A DNA stretch of 64,000 nucleotides from Deltaproteobacteria bacterium HGW-Deltaproteobacteria-2 (GCA_002840505.1 PHBC01000009.1:61838-125837), one strand, 5' to 3'. Positions 33,114 to 42,560 are shown, counted from the stretch's first letter. The notes: generated from the letters alone by a model not told the origin. Program-made: numbers and translations.

Positions 33114-34375
33114 GCTTTTATTTAATCATAGCGGCCATATTGTTTTGTCTTGTACTGGAAATGTTGTATTCCGGCGGCGAAGTTGCTCTGTTTGCCTCAG
33201 ATATAAATAAATTGAAAAACCGCGCGCATCAGGGTTCTTCTGCTGCCGAGCAGGCCGTTAAACTAAAAGAAAGGCCGGAATGGTTTATTTCAACTGCGCT
33301 TGTCGGGACCAATCTGGCAATTATCATCGCTTCAACGCTGGCGACAGGTCTTTTGATATCATTTTACGGACCGGCGCGGGGTGAACAATTTGCCTTTTTA
33401 ATTATGATACCAACTCTTTTTTTAATGATTATTGCCCGCAGTGTTTTCCTTTATTATGCGGAAACAATGGCGATGAGAGTTGCCTGGTTTATCCGTTTTT
33501 CCTCAATGATTTTTTATCCGGTTGCTTTTGTTATAGCGGCCGTGTCCAGGGGGACGGTACATATTTCCTCAGATCGCAAAGCGGGAGAAACTTCTCACAT
33601 TACCAAGGAAGGGCTCAAATATATTCTGGGCGAAAAGACAAAAGGCGGCGATATCCTGACCAGAGAGAAAGAAATGGTCAGCCGCGTGTTCGATTTTTCG
33701 GAACTGACAGCCGTTAAAATCATGGTGCCCATTTCTGCTTTAACATCACTGCCTGCCTCGATGAAAATTTCCGAAGCGGTAGCGGTTGTAGCGGACAAGA
33801 AATATATGCGGATTCCCGTGTATGAAGATACGGTTTATAATATCGTGGGAATCCTTCATTACTTCGATTTATTAGAAATGATGCTCAAAGACAAGCAGGC
33901 TGCAGAGGGAGTGGGCGGGGCGACAGTTGCTTCCTGTATGCGTAAGGATGTATTTTACGTGCCGGAAACAAAAAAAGTCAGTGAGCTACTCGTGGCAATG
34001 CAGAAAAAAGACGAGCAGATGGCTGTAGCCGTTGATGAATACGGCGGCGCGACCGGTGTTGTCACCATAGAGGATATCGGAGAAGAAATCGTTGGGACAA
34101 TTGACGAATATGTGGCTGGAGAAAAACTATATAGAAAAATAGCTGAGGGACGATATCTTGTTTCAGGGCGATTGGAAATGGACAGTTTGCGACAATTACT
34201 TAAAATCGTATTTCCTGAAGGAAACTATGAAACCGTTGGCGGATTTCTGATGCAGCAGATGGGAAGAATTCCGAAGCCGAAAGAAATATACCAGTATGGC
34301 GGAATTACGTTCATCATTGAAAACGCCGACCAGAAATCCATCAAGGAAGTAATGGTGATTTCTCCAGCACAGTAA
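33110..34375 (+). CDS. Hemolysin-C/CNNM family membrane protein with CBS domains (second of a pair)
   Basis: The 421-residue protein repeats the architecture of its upstream neighbour: DUF21 membrane domain, two CBS domains (VKIMVPISALTSLP, AVDEYGGATGVVTIEDIGEE) and a CorC-type C-terminal domain (YETVGGFLMQQMGRIP). The two sequences are clearly paralogous but diverged, which suggests that they form a heteromeric ion transporter or efflux pair at the inner membrane. The start overlaps the upstream stop as ATGA, so translation is probably coupled. The stop is about 34 bp from the convergent FAD gene. Confidence 0.88.
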   Translation: MSFYLIIAAILFCLVLEMLYSGGEVALFASDINKLKNRAHQGSSAAEQAVKLKERPEWFISTALVGTNLAIIIASTLATGLLISFYGPARGEQFAFLIMIPTLFLMIIARSVFLYYAETMAMRVAWFIRFSSMIFYPVAFVIAAVSRGTVHISSDRKAGETSHITKEGLKYILGEKTKGGDILTREKEMVSRVFDFSELTAVKIMVPISALTSLPASMKISEAVAVVADKKYMRIPVYEDTVYNIVGILHYFDLLEMMLKDKQAAEGVGGATVASCMRKDVFYVPETKKVSELLVAMQKKDEQMAVAVDEYGGATGVVTIEDIGEEIVGTIDEYVAGEKLYRKIAEGRYLVSGRLEMDSLRQLLKIVFPEGNYETVGGFLMQQMGRIPKPKEIYQYGGITFIIENADQKSIKEVMVISPAQ

Positions 34376-34408
34376 AGGAATTAATAATAAACGATTTATT
34401 TGCTGTGC

Positions 34409-35470
34409 TTAGATTTGTCTGTGATATCCGGGCGGCCACAGCGCAAACATCATGAGCCAGGGAAACAGGCTCGGGTGGTAGCTGGAAAGGATGCTCTGTA
34501 TCAGAGGTTTCAAAAGGCCGTGAGGAGCATATTCCCGCAACTTCCGAAAGGCGAATTGGGGGTAATAGAGAGGCGCTATCCGTTTGAATTCCTTGAGCGC
34601 CTGATCACGGTCGGTCACTGCCATGGCCGCAATCTTTCCCGATAGAAGCGCACCGTTGACTCCAAACAGAAGGATTGGACTCACAACACCCGCCAATGTG
34701 CCGGCCAGGATTTTATCATCTTGCATGAGTCTAAGGTTTCGCCATGCTGCAAGTGGCCATGCTGCCCATACGGCAATATTGTCGTTCCATCCCGAGAAAT
34801 CGATCCCATCATTTTCATAAAGCCGGCGACGAAATTCCTGCTTCTCTCCATCCACAAGAGGGCGCTGTACGCTGAAGACGAGCGAACCCGCTGAGCCGTT
34901 TGCCTGGAAATAGTAGCCGAATTCCCGTGTAAAGCGATCAAAATAGACGATGACTCCGGGACGGGAAGGATTCCCTGTGCCGGTAGTCATGTGGCAAAAG
35001 AAGGGACGGCAAGGGATATCTATAGCTTCAAAAGCTTCACGATCGAGTCCAGTAGCGATGATGCTCCCGGGAGGAAGTTCTTTCAAATCCTGTTTGGAGA
35101 GCTTCTGTCCCAAGGCGATTTCTACACCTTCTTTGAGTGCTTGACGGTAAAGCACGTTTTCCAGGGAGGTTTCTCTGCCCCCTCGCTCTACGGTGAAGCT
35201 CTGTACCCCTTTGGGATTCGGGAGTTCGTATTTTTTCCCGTACGCCCAGATACGGGTGTACGTCCATGGTTCCAATGCCTCGTCAACCCTTACTCCTAAA
35301 TGTTTCTCAATCTGCGCCGGGTTCATCAAGGTGGAATCCGCGTAGCGCAAATTGCCGCCGATGTTTGGTCGGGCCTCACTGATCTTTACTCTGAACCCTT
35401 GACGTGCCAGAGTGATACCCGCCACAAGTCCCGCCAGTCCTGCTCCTGCAATTTGCACTTCTTTCGCCAT
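34409..35470 (-). CDS. FAD-dependent oxidoreductase (NAD(P)-binding Rossmann-like)
   Basis: The 353-residue protein starts with a dinucleotide-binding motif IAGAGLAGLVAGITLARQGF, followed by EARPNIGG. A second flavin-contact region, GVVSPILLFGVNGALLSGKIAA, lies in the C-terminal half, as in geranylgeranyl-reductase-like and halogenase-like flavoproteins. The tail is hydrophobic (LFPWLMMFALWPPGY), so it may associate with the membrane. The substrate is unknown. It is transcribed alone, from a consensus promoter 54 bp upstream. Confidence 0.78.
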   Translation of the reverse strand: MAKEVQIAGAGLAGLVAGITLARQGFRVKISEARPNIGGNLRYADSTLMNPAQIEKHLGVRVDEALEPWTYTRIWAYGKKYELPNPKGVQSFTVERGGRETSLENVLYRQALKEGVEIALGQKLSKQDLKELPPGSIIATGLDREAFEAIDIPCRPFFCHMTTGTGNPSRPGVIVYFDRFTREFGYYFQANGSAGSLVFSVQRPLVDGEKQEFRRRLYENDGIDFSGWNDNIAVWAAWPLAAWRNLRLMQDDKILAGTLAGVVSPILLFGVNGALLSGKIAAMAVTDRDQALKEFKRIAPLYYPQFAFRKLREYAPHGLLKPLIQSILSSYHPSLFPWLMMFALWPPGYHRQI

Positions 35471-35523
35471 TGTTTCTCCATTGATTGAAAGAATTGATAA
35501 AGAACTTATTTCTCGTGGGGTGA

Positions 35524-35552
35524 AGTATAAGAGACGCCATTTTTTATGTCAA
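35524..35552 (-). promoter_or_regulatory. Consensus promoter of the FAD oxidoreductase gene
   Basis: On the minus strand TTGACA (35552-35547), a 17-bp spacer and TATACT (35529-35524). The remaining 35553-35785 region holds no gene. A TTTTAC-17-TATAAA pair near 35690-35720 might serve the glmU-like gene. Confidence 0.75.
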
Positions 35553-35785
35553 GAAATCTTAACCACAAAATGTAGAGCGCACCGGCAATAACTGTTTTGT
35601 GGATGTATTGATACTGAGGATCTTATATATCTTTCGACCGGTTCAATTTTCAAGAGCGAAATTTCAGGAAGAGTCTTGCTTCAAGCTGGTTTTACTTTGC
35701 GATCAAACATGATATAAAGATTGCTGCGTCCAGATTATCTGGATTAGCGAAAACAGCATATCATGATTTGAGAAAGGTTAATAAA

Positions 35786-36523
35786 GTGAACGAAAATAAA
35801 TTCTGTGCGGTGATTCTGGCGGCGGGAAAAGGCACCCGCATGAAATCGGATAAGGCTAAAGTTCTGCATGTCCTAAATGGCAAGCCGCTTCTGCATTATT
35901 CTCTGGTGGCGGCAAAAGAAGCCGGAGCCGAAAAGATAGTGGCGGTTATCGGCCATCAGGCGAATAGAGTTAGAGAAGAGTTTGCCAATAGCGGTTGTAT
36001 TTTTGTCGAACAAAAGCCGCAAAAGGGAACGGGGCACGCTGTTTTGCAGGCGAAAGATATATTAGCTAATTACAAAGGGCTTACCGTAATTCTTTGCGGT
36101 GATGTACCGCTTTTAAAATCCGCGACAATAAAATCACTGCTGGAAAATCATGTTGCTTCAAAAGCCGTGGTTTCAGTATTGACAAGCATTCCGCCTCCGC
36201 CTCATGCCTACGGACGCATCGTTAAGGATGACAAGGGTAATGTTTTAAAAATAGTTGAGCATAAGGATGCCACAGAAGTTGAGAAAAAAATCGGGGAAAT
36301 AAATACAGGAATTTACTGCGTCGATACAAAATATTTATTTTCCGCGCTACAAAAAGTTACCGACAATAATCAGCAGCACGAATATTATCTTACCGACATT
36401 GTCGAGATAGCCTGTCGCGAAGGCCAAAAAGTAAAATCATTTATCGCTTCCGATTACGTTGAGGTTATGGGAATCAACACATTGGAAGAACTAGCCCGCG
36501 CGGAAAAGTATCTCCTTGCATGA
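35786..36523 (+). CDS. UDP-N-acetylglucosamine pyrophosphorylase domain protein (GlmU N-terminal domain only)
   Basis: The product of about 245 residues corresponds to the uridyltransferase half of GlmU: AVILAAGKGTRMKSDKAKVL, the acceptor site QKPQKGTGHAVLQA, LCGDVPLL, YGRIV and EINTGIYC, ending in GINTLEELARAE. It would make UDP-GlcNAc from GlcNAc-1-P and UTP. The left-handed beta-helix acetyltransferase domain is absent, so acetylation of glucosamine-1-P must be done elsewhere. The GTG at 35786 is preferred, with GAGAAAGG upstream, over a TTG at 35768. It overlaps dus by 4 bp (ATGA). Confidence 0.85.
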   Translation: MNENKFCAVILAAGKGTRMKSDKAKVLHVLNGKPLLHYSLVAAKEAGAEKIVAVIGHQANRVREEFANSGCIFVEQKPQKGTGHAVLQAKDILANYKGLTVILCGDVPLLKSATIKSLLENHVASKAVVSVLTSIPPPPHAYGRIVKDDKGNVLKIVEHKDATEVEKKIGEINTGIYCVDTKYLFSALQKVTDNNQQHEYYLTDIVEIACREGQKVKSFIASDYVEVMGINTLEELARAEKYLLA

Positions 36524-37500
36524 TGAATATAATTAAAACAGCCGCACAAAAAGGAGCCTTTCTTGCCCCGCTGGCGGGAATTTCCAATTTGCCGTTTAGA
36601 TTGATTGTCCGTTCTCAGGGGTGCGCATTGGCTTACACGGAGATGATCAGCACCAACGGCCTTGTCCGCAAAACTGCCAAAACTTACGAATATCTTAAAT
36701 CCTGTGCTGATGACCGTCCGCTGGGTGCGCAGATATTTGGAGCTGATCCTCAAATTATGGCCGAGGCCGCCCGCATTGTTGCAGATAGTGACGTTGATTT
36801 GATTGATATCAATATGGGTTGTCCGGTAAAAAAGGTAATTAAGGCTGGTGCCGGTGCCATTTTAATGAAAAATCCCGATCTCATTGCCCGCATAGTTGAA
36901 GCTGTAAAAAAAGCTGTAAAAATTCCCGTTACGGTAAAAATTCGCTCCGGCTGGACGCATTCATCAATTAATGCTGTGCAAATTGCGAAAATTGCGGAGG
37001 ATTGTGGAGCCGATGCAATTACCGTTCACGCCCGTACAGCCGATCAGGGTTACAGTGGTCAGGCAGATTGGAAAATAATCGCGGAAGTAAAAAAAACCAT
37101 TAAAATTCCTGTAATTGGCAACGGCGATATCCGTCAGCCGCAGGACTCTGTAAGAATGCTGAAAGAGACTTCCTGCGATGCCGTAATGGTTGGAAGGGGA
37201 TCATTAGGTAATCCCTGGATATTTAAAGGTATTGCTCAGGAATGTTCCGGTAAGCCGGTAAATTATTTGCCTGATTTGGAGCAAAGGCTGGAAATGATTC
37301 AAAATCATTGGAAAATGGAATCCCAATTTTTTGGAGAAAAAGTGGCCATAAAGAGCTTTCATAAGCATATTCTTTGGTATACCAAGGGCTTAGATAACTC
37401 CAGCCGCTTCCGGGAGCTTGCGGGAAAATTAAAAGACAAAGAAAGTATTCTTCATGAACTCAATGATTATTTCCGGTTACTGAAGATTAGTAAAAGTTAA
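36520..37500 (+). CDS. dusB: tRNA-dihydrouridine synthase
   Basis: This FMN enzyme reduces uridine to dihydrouridine in tRNA. The 326-residue protein has the TIM-barrel motifs LAPLAGISNLPFR, QIFGADP, DINMGCPVKKV (with the catalytic cysteine), VTVKIRSGW, ITVHARTADQGYSG, IGNGDI and MVGRGSLGNPW, which fit DusB. The start overlaps the glmU-like stop, so the two genes form a translational unit. A TTGACA box 10 bp after the stop begins the next unit. Confidence 0.9.
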   Translation: MMNIIKTAAQKGAFLAPLAGISNLPFRLIVRSQGCALAYTEMISTNGLVRKTAKTYEYLKSCADDRPLGAQIFGADPQIMAEAARIVADSDVDLIDINMGCPVKKVIKAGAGAILMKNPDLIARIVEAVKKAVKIPVTVKIRSGWTHSSINAVQIAKIAEDCGADAITVHARTADQGYSGQADWKIIAEVKKTIKIPVIGNGDIRQPQDSVRMLKETSCDAVMVGRGSLGNPWIFKGIAQECSGKPVNYLPDLEQRLEMIQNHWKMESQFFGEKVAIKSFHKHILWYTKGLDNSSRFRELAGKLKDKESILHELNDYFRLLKISKS

Positions 37501-37509
37501 AATAATACC

Positions 37510-37539
37510 TTGACATTGGGTCATAAATTAGCATAAATT
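37510..37539 (+). promoter_or_regulatory. Likely promoter of zapB-zapA
   Basis: TTGACA (37510-37515), an 18-bp spacer and TAAATT (37534-37539). The leader to the GTG at 37599 is about 55 bases. The same promoter may read through into the 6S RNA. Confidence 0.55.
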
Positions 37540-37598
37540 AAAACAAAAAAATATTTTCAAAAACTTATTTTCTTTTAAAGAAAGGGTGAATAATTACA

Positions 37599-37829
37599 GT
37601 GGAATTGGAAAAATTTAAGAAATTAGAGGATAAGATTAAAGTTATTGTTAATGAGAAGGTTTCTTTAAAAAAACAAATTCATATATTGGAGGAAACATTA
37701 AAAAATAAAGAGGCGGAATTAGAAGGGGTAAAAAATAAATTAAAGGCATTAGACGAAGAAAGGAACAGCGTACGCGCAAAGGTAGATTCACTGCTTGAAT
37801 TAATTGCAGATATAGATTCAGTAAAATAA
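37599..37829 (+). CDS. zapB: ZapB-like coiled-coil cell division protein
   Basis: The 76-residue protein is a continuous coiled coil (heptads from MELEKFKKLEDKI to LLELIADID), as expected of ZapB-type Z-ring factors. The assignment rests on the coiled coil, the size and its place directly before zapA. The GTG start has AAAGGGTGA upstream. ZapB would bind ZapA and link the Z ring to the chromosome terminus or stabilise the ring. Confidence 0.75.
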   Translation: MELEKFKKLEDKIKVIVNEKVSLKKQIHILEETLKNKEAELEGVKNKLKALDEERNSVRAKVDSLLELIADIDSVK

Positions 37830-37847
37830 GCTTCCAGGGCGTGTGTT

Positions 37848-38126
37848 TTGAAAAATAGTCACAAAATAACGGTATTGGGGCAGGAACTTTCTGTTTTAAG
37901 CGATTCAGAAGATGAAGAAGTGGCCAACGTTGTCCAATTTGTAAATGAAAAAATGGAGGAGGTTTTGCGATCCGGTAATGGTATCAAAACCTTAAACGTT
38001 GCCATCCTGGCGGCCTTAAACATTTCAGAAGAGTTGTTAATATTAAAAGGAGTTAACAAGAATCTCTGCGATCAGATAGAAAGCAGAGTCGAAAAATTAA
38101 TTCAACTGATTGATGAAGCAAATTAG
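37848..38126 (+). CDS. zapA: Cell division protein ZapA
   Basis: ZapA crosslinks FtsZ filaments. The 92-residue protein has the ZapA core: ITVLGQELSVLSDSEDEEV, VANVVQFVNEKMEEV and LNVAILAALNISEELL, then a C-terminal coiled coil. The start is TTG at 37848, with CCAGGGCG upstream. The 6S RNA starts about 13 bp after the stop, the arrangement seen in many proteobacteria. Confidence 0.88.
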   Translation: MKNSHKITVLGQELSVLSDSEDEEVANVVQFVNEKMEEVLRSGNGIKTLNVAILAALNISEELLILKGVNKNLCDQIESRVEKLIQLIDEAN

Positions 38127-38138
38127 CAAGTTTTTGTT

Positions 38139-38334
38139 CGCCCCTGCGATGTACGTGATTAATATTTGTCTTTGAGCCAACATTTTTGACCTTGGGACCT
38201 TTCCTTGATTGCGGTGTGCATAGCTGCTTTTTTGTCGTTTGTCGGCAAGCAGAAATCCTGAAACAATCAATACAGGTGCCCACTTTGTAAGAAGGTTCAA
38301 AATGGCGATTAACACGGCATATGCGGGGGTTTTT
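38139..38334 (+). ncRNA. ssrS: 6S RNA
   Basis: 6S RNA binds the sigma-70 RNA polymerase holoenzyme and mimics an open promoter. The sequence has landmarks I associate with delta-proteobacterial 6S RNA: GAGCCAACATTTTTGACCTT, GGGACCTTTCC, GCGGTGTGCATAGC, AAGCAGAAATCCTGA, CAGGTGCCCAC and TAAGAAGGTTCAA. The ends pair: CCCCTGC at 38141-38147 with GCGGGGG at 38323-38329, followed by TTTTT. Its place after zapA is the classical one. Length is about 196 nt, and the exact ends are not certain. Confidence 0.88.
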
Positions 38335-38395
38335 ATGTCTCCCGTCTTAGTCATAAATCTTTTCCGCCTTTAAAAATAAAAAAATAATCAGAGGA

Positions 38396-38505
38396 ACGTA
38401 TCCAGCTGAGCGGGATAATTTCTAATCCCGATGTATCGGGACTGGATGATTCAACTAACAAACTTTAATGCGCTAAGCTTTTAAAGTTTGAGTCTCGTTA
38501 GTACA
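38396..38505 (+). other. Two nested hairpins between 6S RNA and rny, unassigned
   Basis: First hairpin: ATCCAG (38400-38405) pairs with CTGGAT (38442-38447), enclosing CCCGAT/ATCGGG (38427-38440). Second: ACTAAC (38454-38459) pairs with GTTAGT (38497-38502), enclosing AAACTTTAA (38460-38468) with TTAAAGTTT (38481-38489). No run of T follows, so neither is an ordinary terminator. The remaining bases to 38652 hold no gene that I can support. Confidence 0.5.
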
Positions 38506-38652
38506 AATTCTTGCGGCTAAGCGTCGTGACATAAGGATGCCGTCGTGAGGTTTAAATATAGCTCCAACGGAGAGATGTCCTGCTGTATTATGGCATAAGT
38601 TTTCAGGTTGGGAAATGGATTTTCCTAAGGAGCAAGAAGGAGGTAAAATTAT

Positions 38653-40218
38653 ATGTTTTGGGCCGGTGTATCAGTAGTCGTTTTGGTTGTTGCAGTTGTT
38701 TCAGGTATTATTATCGGCTTTATTTTGAAACAGGTTCTTGCAGCCAGAGAAATCAAGTCATCGAAGAAATTAATGGTGCGTATAGCCGAAGAAGCCAAGA
38801 AAGAGGCGGAAACCATTAAGAAAGAAGCAATCCTTCAAGCAAAGGAAAACCTTCTGAAGATGAAAGCTGAATTTGATAGTGAAGCGAAAGAGAGAAGAAG
38901 TGATTTTGACGGAAGAGAGAAACGCATCCGTGCCAAGGAAGAAAATCTGGATAAAAAAGCAGATGTTTTGGCTCAAAAAGAATCATCCGTTGAAGGACGT
39001 GAAAAATCAATAACCAACAAAGAATCGGTTATCGAAGAAAAACGCCGCAAGTTAGATGCCGCTCTTGATGAGCAGAACGAGAAACTCGAAAAAATAGCGG
39101 GAATGTCTTCGGAAGAAGCAAAAAAAATATTAATTCAGTCTATGGAAGCGGATGCCAAACAAGAGGCCGCGGCCATTGTCCGTAAAATTGAAGACGAAGC
39201 AAAATTAACCGCCGATAGAAAGTCGCAGGAAATTGTTGCTTATGCGATTCAGAGGTACGCCGGAGATGTCGTGGCGGAAAAAACTGTTTCGGCAGTTAAC
39301 CTGCCCAGCGAAGAAATGAAAGGACGCATTATTGGTCGTGAAGGCAGGAATATCCGGGCCATTGAAGCGGCAACAGGAATAGACTTAATTATTGATGATA
39401 CTCCGGAAGCTGTTGTTCTATCCAGTTTTGACCCGATCAGAAGGGAAGTTGCCAGGATTTCACTGGAGAGATTGATTCAGGATGGCAGGATTCATCCCGG
39501 CCGTATCGAAGAAATTGTTAAAAAGGTAAGAGTAGAGGTTGACCAAATTATCAGGGAAACCGGAGAAAAAGCGTCGTTTGATGTTGGTGTTCATGATATC
39601 CATCCCGAGATAATCACTTTGCTGGGCTCTCTTAAATACCGCACCAGTTATTCGCAAAATGTTTTGCAGCACTCTATGGATGTTGCTTATCTTACCGGTA
39701 TTATGGCGTCGGAATTAAAGGTGAATGTTAAAGAAGCCAAGCGTGCCGGATTATTGCATGATATCGGCAAGGCAGTCGACCACAAAATAGAAGGAACACA
39801 CGCGGCTATCGGTGCGGATTATGCCAAGCGTTTCGGGGAGAATCCCCGCATTGTTCAGGCGATTGCTACTCACCATGATGACGGACGCAACAATACACTG
39901 CTCGGTGTTCTGGTGCAGGCGGCTGATACGCTCTCTGCCGCGAGACCCGGTGCGCGCCGCGAGATGCTGGAAACATACGTCAAACGTCTGGAAGGTCTCG
40001 AAAAGATCGCCAACTCCTTTAATGGAGTTGAGAAGTGTTTTGCTATTCAGGCCGGCCGTGAAATACGCATTCTTGTAGAAAATGAAAAAATATCCGAGAA
40101 TGACGCCACGATGCTGTGCAAGGATATAATCAAGAAAATTGAAACTGAGCTTACTTATCCCGGGCAGATAAAAGTTACCGTAATCAGGGAAACACGGGTT
40201 TCCGATTTCGCGAAATAA
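38653..40218 (+). CDS. rny: Ribonuclease Y
   Basis: RNase Y is a membrane-anchored endoribonuclease that starts mRNA decay. The 521-residue protein has an N-terminal membrane helix ([20 protein letters not shown]), a long coiled coil to about residue 170, a KH domain ([17 protein letters not shown]) and an HD domain ([11 protein letters not shown]). The length is typical. A strong ribosome site (AAGGAGG) precedes the ATG. A perfect hairpin terminator overlaps the stop codon, ending the unit. Confidence 0.95.
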   Translation: MFWAGVSVVVLVVAVVSGIIIGFILKQVLAAREIKSSKKLMVRIAEEAKKEAETIKKEAILQAKENLLKMKAEFDSEAKERRSDFDGREKRIRAKEENLDKKADVLAQKESSVEGREKSITNKESVIEEKRRKLDAALDEQNEKLEKIAGMSSEEAKKILIQSMEADAKQEAAAIVRKIEDEAKLTADRKSQEIVAYAIQRYAGDVVAEKTVSAVNLPSEEMKGRIIGREGRNIRAIEAATGIDLIIDDTPEAVVLSSFDPIRREVARISLERLIQDGRIHPGRIEEIVKKVRVEVDQIIRETGEKASFDVGVHDIHPEIITLLGSLKYRTSYSQNVLQHSMDVAYLTGIMASELKVNVKEAKRAGLLHDIGKAVDHKIEGTHAAIGADYAKRFGENPRIVQAIATHHDDGRNNTLLGVLVQAADTLSAARPGARREMLETYVKRLEGLEKIANSFNGVEKCFAIQAGREIRILVENEKISENDATMLCKDIIKKIETELTYPGQIKVTVIRETRVSDFAK

Positions 40219-40274
40219 AACTACCCCGCGGCAATCTTAGAAAGTTCCTATGGGATAAGCCGCGGGGTAGTTTT
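40217..40274 (+). terminator. Strong terminator hairpin after rny
   Basis: Arms AAAACTACCCCGCGGC (40217-40232) and GCCGCGGGGTAGTTTT (40259-40274) are perfectly complementary over 16 bp with a 26-base loop. A-rich on the left and T-rich on the right, it can act in both directions. Confidence 0.9.
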
Positions 40275-40375
40275 ATTCTGAACGCCCTTTAATTCTATCC
40301 ACGTCACAAGCGGCTGGACTTTAATTATAAGAAAGGGTATAAATTTTGTGCGCGACGGTAAAAGGAAAAACATAA

Positions 40376-41164
40376 ATGAAAATATTTTTTATTGGCGATA
40401 TAATCGGAAGTCCGGGGCGGATGGCTGTAAGGGAACTTTTGCCTGCCTTGATTTCCAAGAAAAAAATTGACTTTGTCATTGCCAATTGTGAAAATGTCGC
40501 TGCCGGATTCGGCGTGACCAAAAAAGTTGTTGAAGAACTTTTTAAATGTAATATTGATGTGCTTACTTCCGGCAATCATATCTGGAATAAAAGGGAAGTT
40601 CTGGAGTTTATCGGAGATTTTGAAAGGCTTCTGCGGCCGGCTAATTATCCGTCCACTGCTCCAGGTGCCGGATCTGTCCTGATACCTCTTAAAACAGGGG
40701 AGTATATAGCTGTTCTTAACTTAGCCGGACGGGTTTTTATGAACCCGAGTGATTGTCCTTTTGTGACGGCGAAAAACAAAGTCGCCGAACTAAGAGAAAA
40801 GACAAAAATCATTATCGTAGACATACACGCGGAAGCGACTTCTGAAAAGAAAGCTCTGGGCTGGTATCTTGATGGTGAAGTGTCTGCTGTTATCGGCACT
40901 CATACCCATGTGCAGACTGCTGACGAGGAAATTCTTTCTCAGGGGACTGCGTATATAAGTGATGCGGGTATGACGGGGCCTTTTGATTCCGTTATCGGAA
41001 TTAATAAAGAAGCCATTATCGAAAGGTTTTTAACCCAAATGCCCAATAAATTTGAAGTGGCTAAAGATGACATCAGAATGCAGGGAGTAATCGTGGATAT
41101 AGATTCAGTGAGCGGCAAAGCGATATCTATTAATAGAATCAGCGTTAAGCTGAAAGATTCATAG
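40376..41164 (+). CDS. ymdB: YmdB-type metallophosphoesterase (TIGR00282 family)
   Basis: The 262-residue enzyme belongs to the YmdB family of dinuclear metallophosphodiesterases, known to hydrolyse cyclic nucleotides such as 2',3'-cAMP. The metal ligands are in IGDIIGSPGR, NCENVAAGFG, TSGNHIWNKRE, DIHAEATSEK and IGTHTHVQTADE. RNase Y and YmdB are neighbours in many genomes, and both act in RNA metabolism. The ATG has AAAGGAAAAA upstream. The next gene, tyrS, starts 13 bp after the stop. Confidence 0.9.
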   Translation: MKIFFIGDIIGSPGRMAVRELLPALISKKKIDFVIANCENVAAGFGVTKKVVEELFKCNIDVLTSGNHIWNKREVLEFIGDFERLLRPANYPSTAPGAGSVLIPLKTGEYIAVLNLAGRVFMNPSDCPFVTAKNKVAELREKTKIIIVDIHAEATSEKKALGWYLDGEVSAVIGTHTHVQTADEEILSQGTAYISDAGMTGPFDSVIGINKEAIIERFLTQMPNKFEVAKDDIRMQGVIVDIDSVSGKAISINRISVKLKDS

Positions 41165-41177
41165 AAGGCATGATTTT

Positions 41178-42461
41178 ATGAAGAGCGCCTACGAAATATT
41201 AAAAGAAAGAGGCTTCATCGAGCAAGTAACCGATGAAGCTTTGATTAAAAAACTTTTCGCCCAAGGGCCTGTGACCTGCTATATTGGCTTTGATCCTACG
41301 GCCACCAGTCTGCATATCGGTTCTCTTGTGCCGATTATGTCTTTGGCACATATGCAGCAGAGCGGACATAAACCAATTGCGCTGGTCGGTGGCGGCACGG
41401 GTTTGATCGGCGACCCCAGCGGTAAAACGGAAATGCGCCAGGTTCTAACCCTTGATCAGATTGATTACAACGCACAGTGTCTGGGCAAACAGCTTTCTCA
41501 ATACCTTGATTTCTCCGATGGCAAAGCGCTTCTTTTAAACAATGCCGACTGGCTGACAAAAATCAACTACATTGAGTTTTTAAGAGACGTTGGCAGGCAT
41601 TTCAGCGTGAACAAAATGCTGGCGGCGGAAAGTTATAAAATCAGAATGGAAAAAGGCCTGAATTTTATCGAATTTAATTATATGGTTCTTCAGGGGTATG
41701 ACTTTCTTTATCTCTTTCAGAATTATGGCTGCGCTTTGCAGATGGGCGGCAACGACCAGTGGGGCAATATGCTGGCCGGTACTGAACTGATTCGTAAAAT
41801 TGCCGCTAAAGACGCTCACGCCGTAACGTTTCCGCTGATTACAACGTCCCTCGGACAGAAGATGGGGAAAACCGAGAAAGGAACAATCTGGCTGGATGGC
41901 AACTTAACCAGTCCGTACGAATATTATCAGTACTGGGTCAATTGCGATGACGCCGATCTGGAAAGATTTTTAAAGCTATTTACCTTCCTGCCGCTGGAAG
42001 AAATCAGTATTGTTAAGAAACTGACCGACGCTCAACTGAACATGGCGAAAGCTGTGCTGGCCTTTGAAGCGACGAAAATTACACATGGGGCAAAAGCCGC
42101 CGAGGACGCCTGGCGCGCTTCAATGGAAGCATTTCATTCCCGTCCGGTGGATGCCGGTATGTTTCCTTCCAGTTCTATTCCCCGTGAGTCGGCGGCAAGC
42201 GACACTTCGGCGATTCCCCGCTATAAAATTTCCCGCAAGGATTTGGAGACGGGCATCCAGATTTGCGCGACCTGTGCCAAAGCGGGATTGACCCAATCCA
42301 TTTCTGAAACCAAACGCTTGATCGAGCAGGGCGGAATTTACATCAATGACCGGCAGGTAAAATCCATCGATGAGAAATTAACTACTGCCGATTTTGGCGG
42401 TAGTAGCGAATTGCGCGTGAGGAAAGGGAAGAAGAAGTATTTAATCATCGAAATGGATTGA
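41178..42461 (+). CDS. tyrS: Tyrosyl-tRNA synthetase
   Basis: TyrS charges tRNA-Tyr. The 427-residue enzyme has the class I HIGH-type motif SLHIGSLVP, the tyrosine-binding region FNYMVLQGYDFLYL, GGNDQWGNM, the KMSKS-type motif KMGKTEKGT and a C-terminal S4 RNA-binding domain (SETKRLIEQGGIYINDRQV). It is probably co-transcribed with ymdB. No T-box leader is visible upstream, in keeping with a Gram-negative host. A family B repeat starts 7 bp after its stop. Confidence 0.95.
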   Translation: MKSAYEILKERGFIEQVTDEALIKKLFAQGPVTCYIGFDPTATSLHIGSLVPIMSLAHMQQSGHKPIALVGGGTGLIGDPSGKTEMRQVLTLDQIDYNAQCLGKQLSQYLDFSDGKALLLNNADWLTKINYIEFLRDVGRHFSVNKMLAAESYKIRMEKGLNFIEFNYMVLQGYDFLYLFQNYGCALQMGGNDQWGNMLAGTELIRKIAAKDAHAVTFPLITTSLGQKMGKTEKGTIWLDGNLTSPYEYYQYWVNCDDADLERFLKLFTFLPLEEISIVKKLTDAQLNMAKAVLAFEATKITHGAKAAEDAWRASMEAFHSRPVDAGMFPSSSIPRESAASDTSAIPRYKISRKDLETGIQICATCAKAGLTQSISETKRLIEQGGIYINDRQVKSIDEKLTTADFGGSSELRVRKGKKKYLIIEMD

Positions 42462-42467
42462 TCAAGG

Positions 42468-42560
42468 GGTCGTTGACCGGGCGCGCGTCCCGGTACGGGA
42501 GTGCAATGATAAATGGCAACATTCCTTGCCGGTAAAAGCCGAAGGCTTTTACATAACGTC
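42468..42560 (+). repeat. Family B 3'-end repeat, copy 1
   Basis: About 93 bp match 44846-44938. Shared blocks are GTTGACC/ATTGACC, AGTGCAAT and ATTCCTTGCCGGTAAAAGCC. It includes a perfect hairpin, GTAAAAGCC (42532-42540), loop GAA, GGCTTTTAC (42544-42552). It starts 7 bp after the tyrS stop. The rest of the gap to 42746 has no gene. Confidence 0.8.

Noticed and set aside
36454..36753. Antisense open frame across the glmU-like/dus junction, and similar antisense frames elsewhere
   Set aside because: All overlap well-supported genes on the other strand and show no family features of their own.
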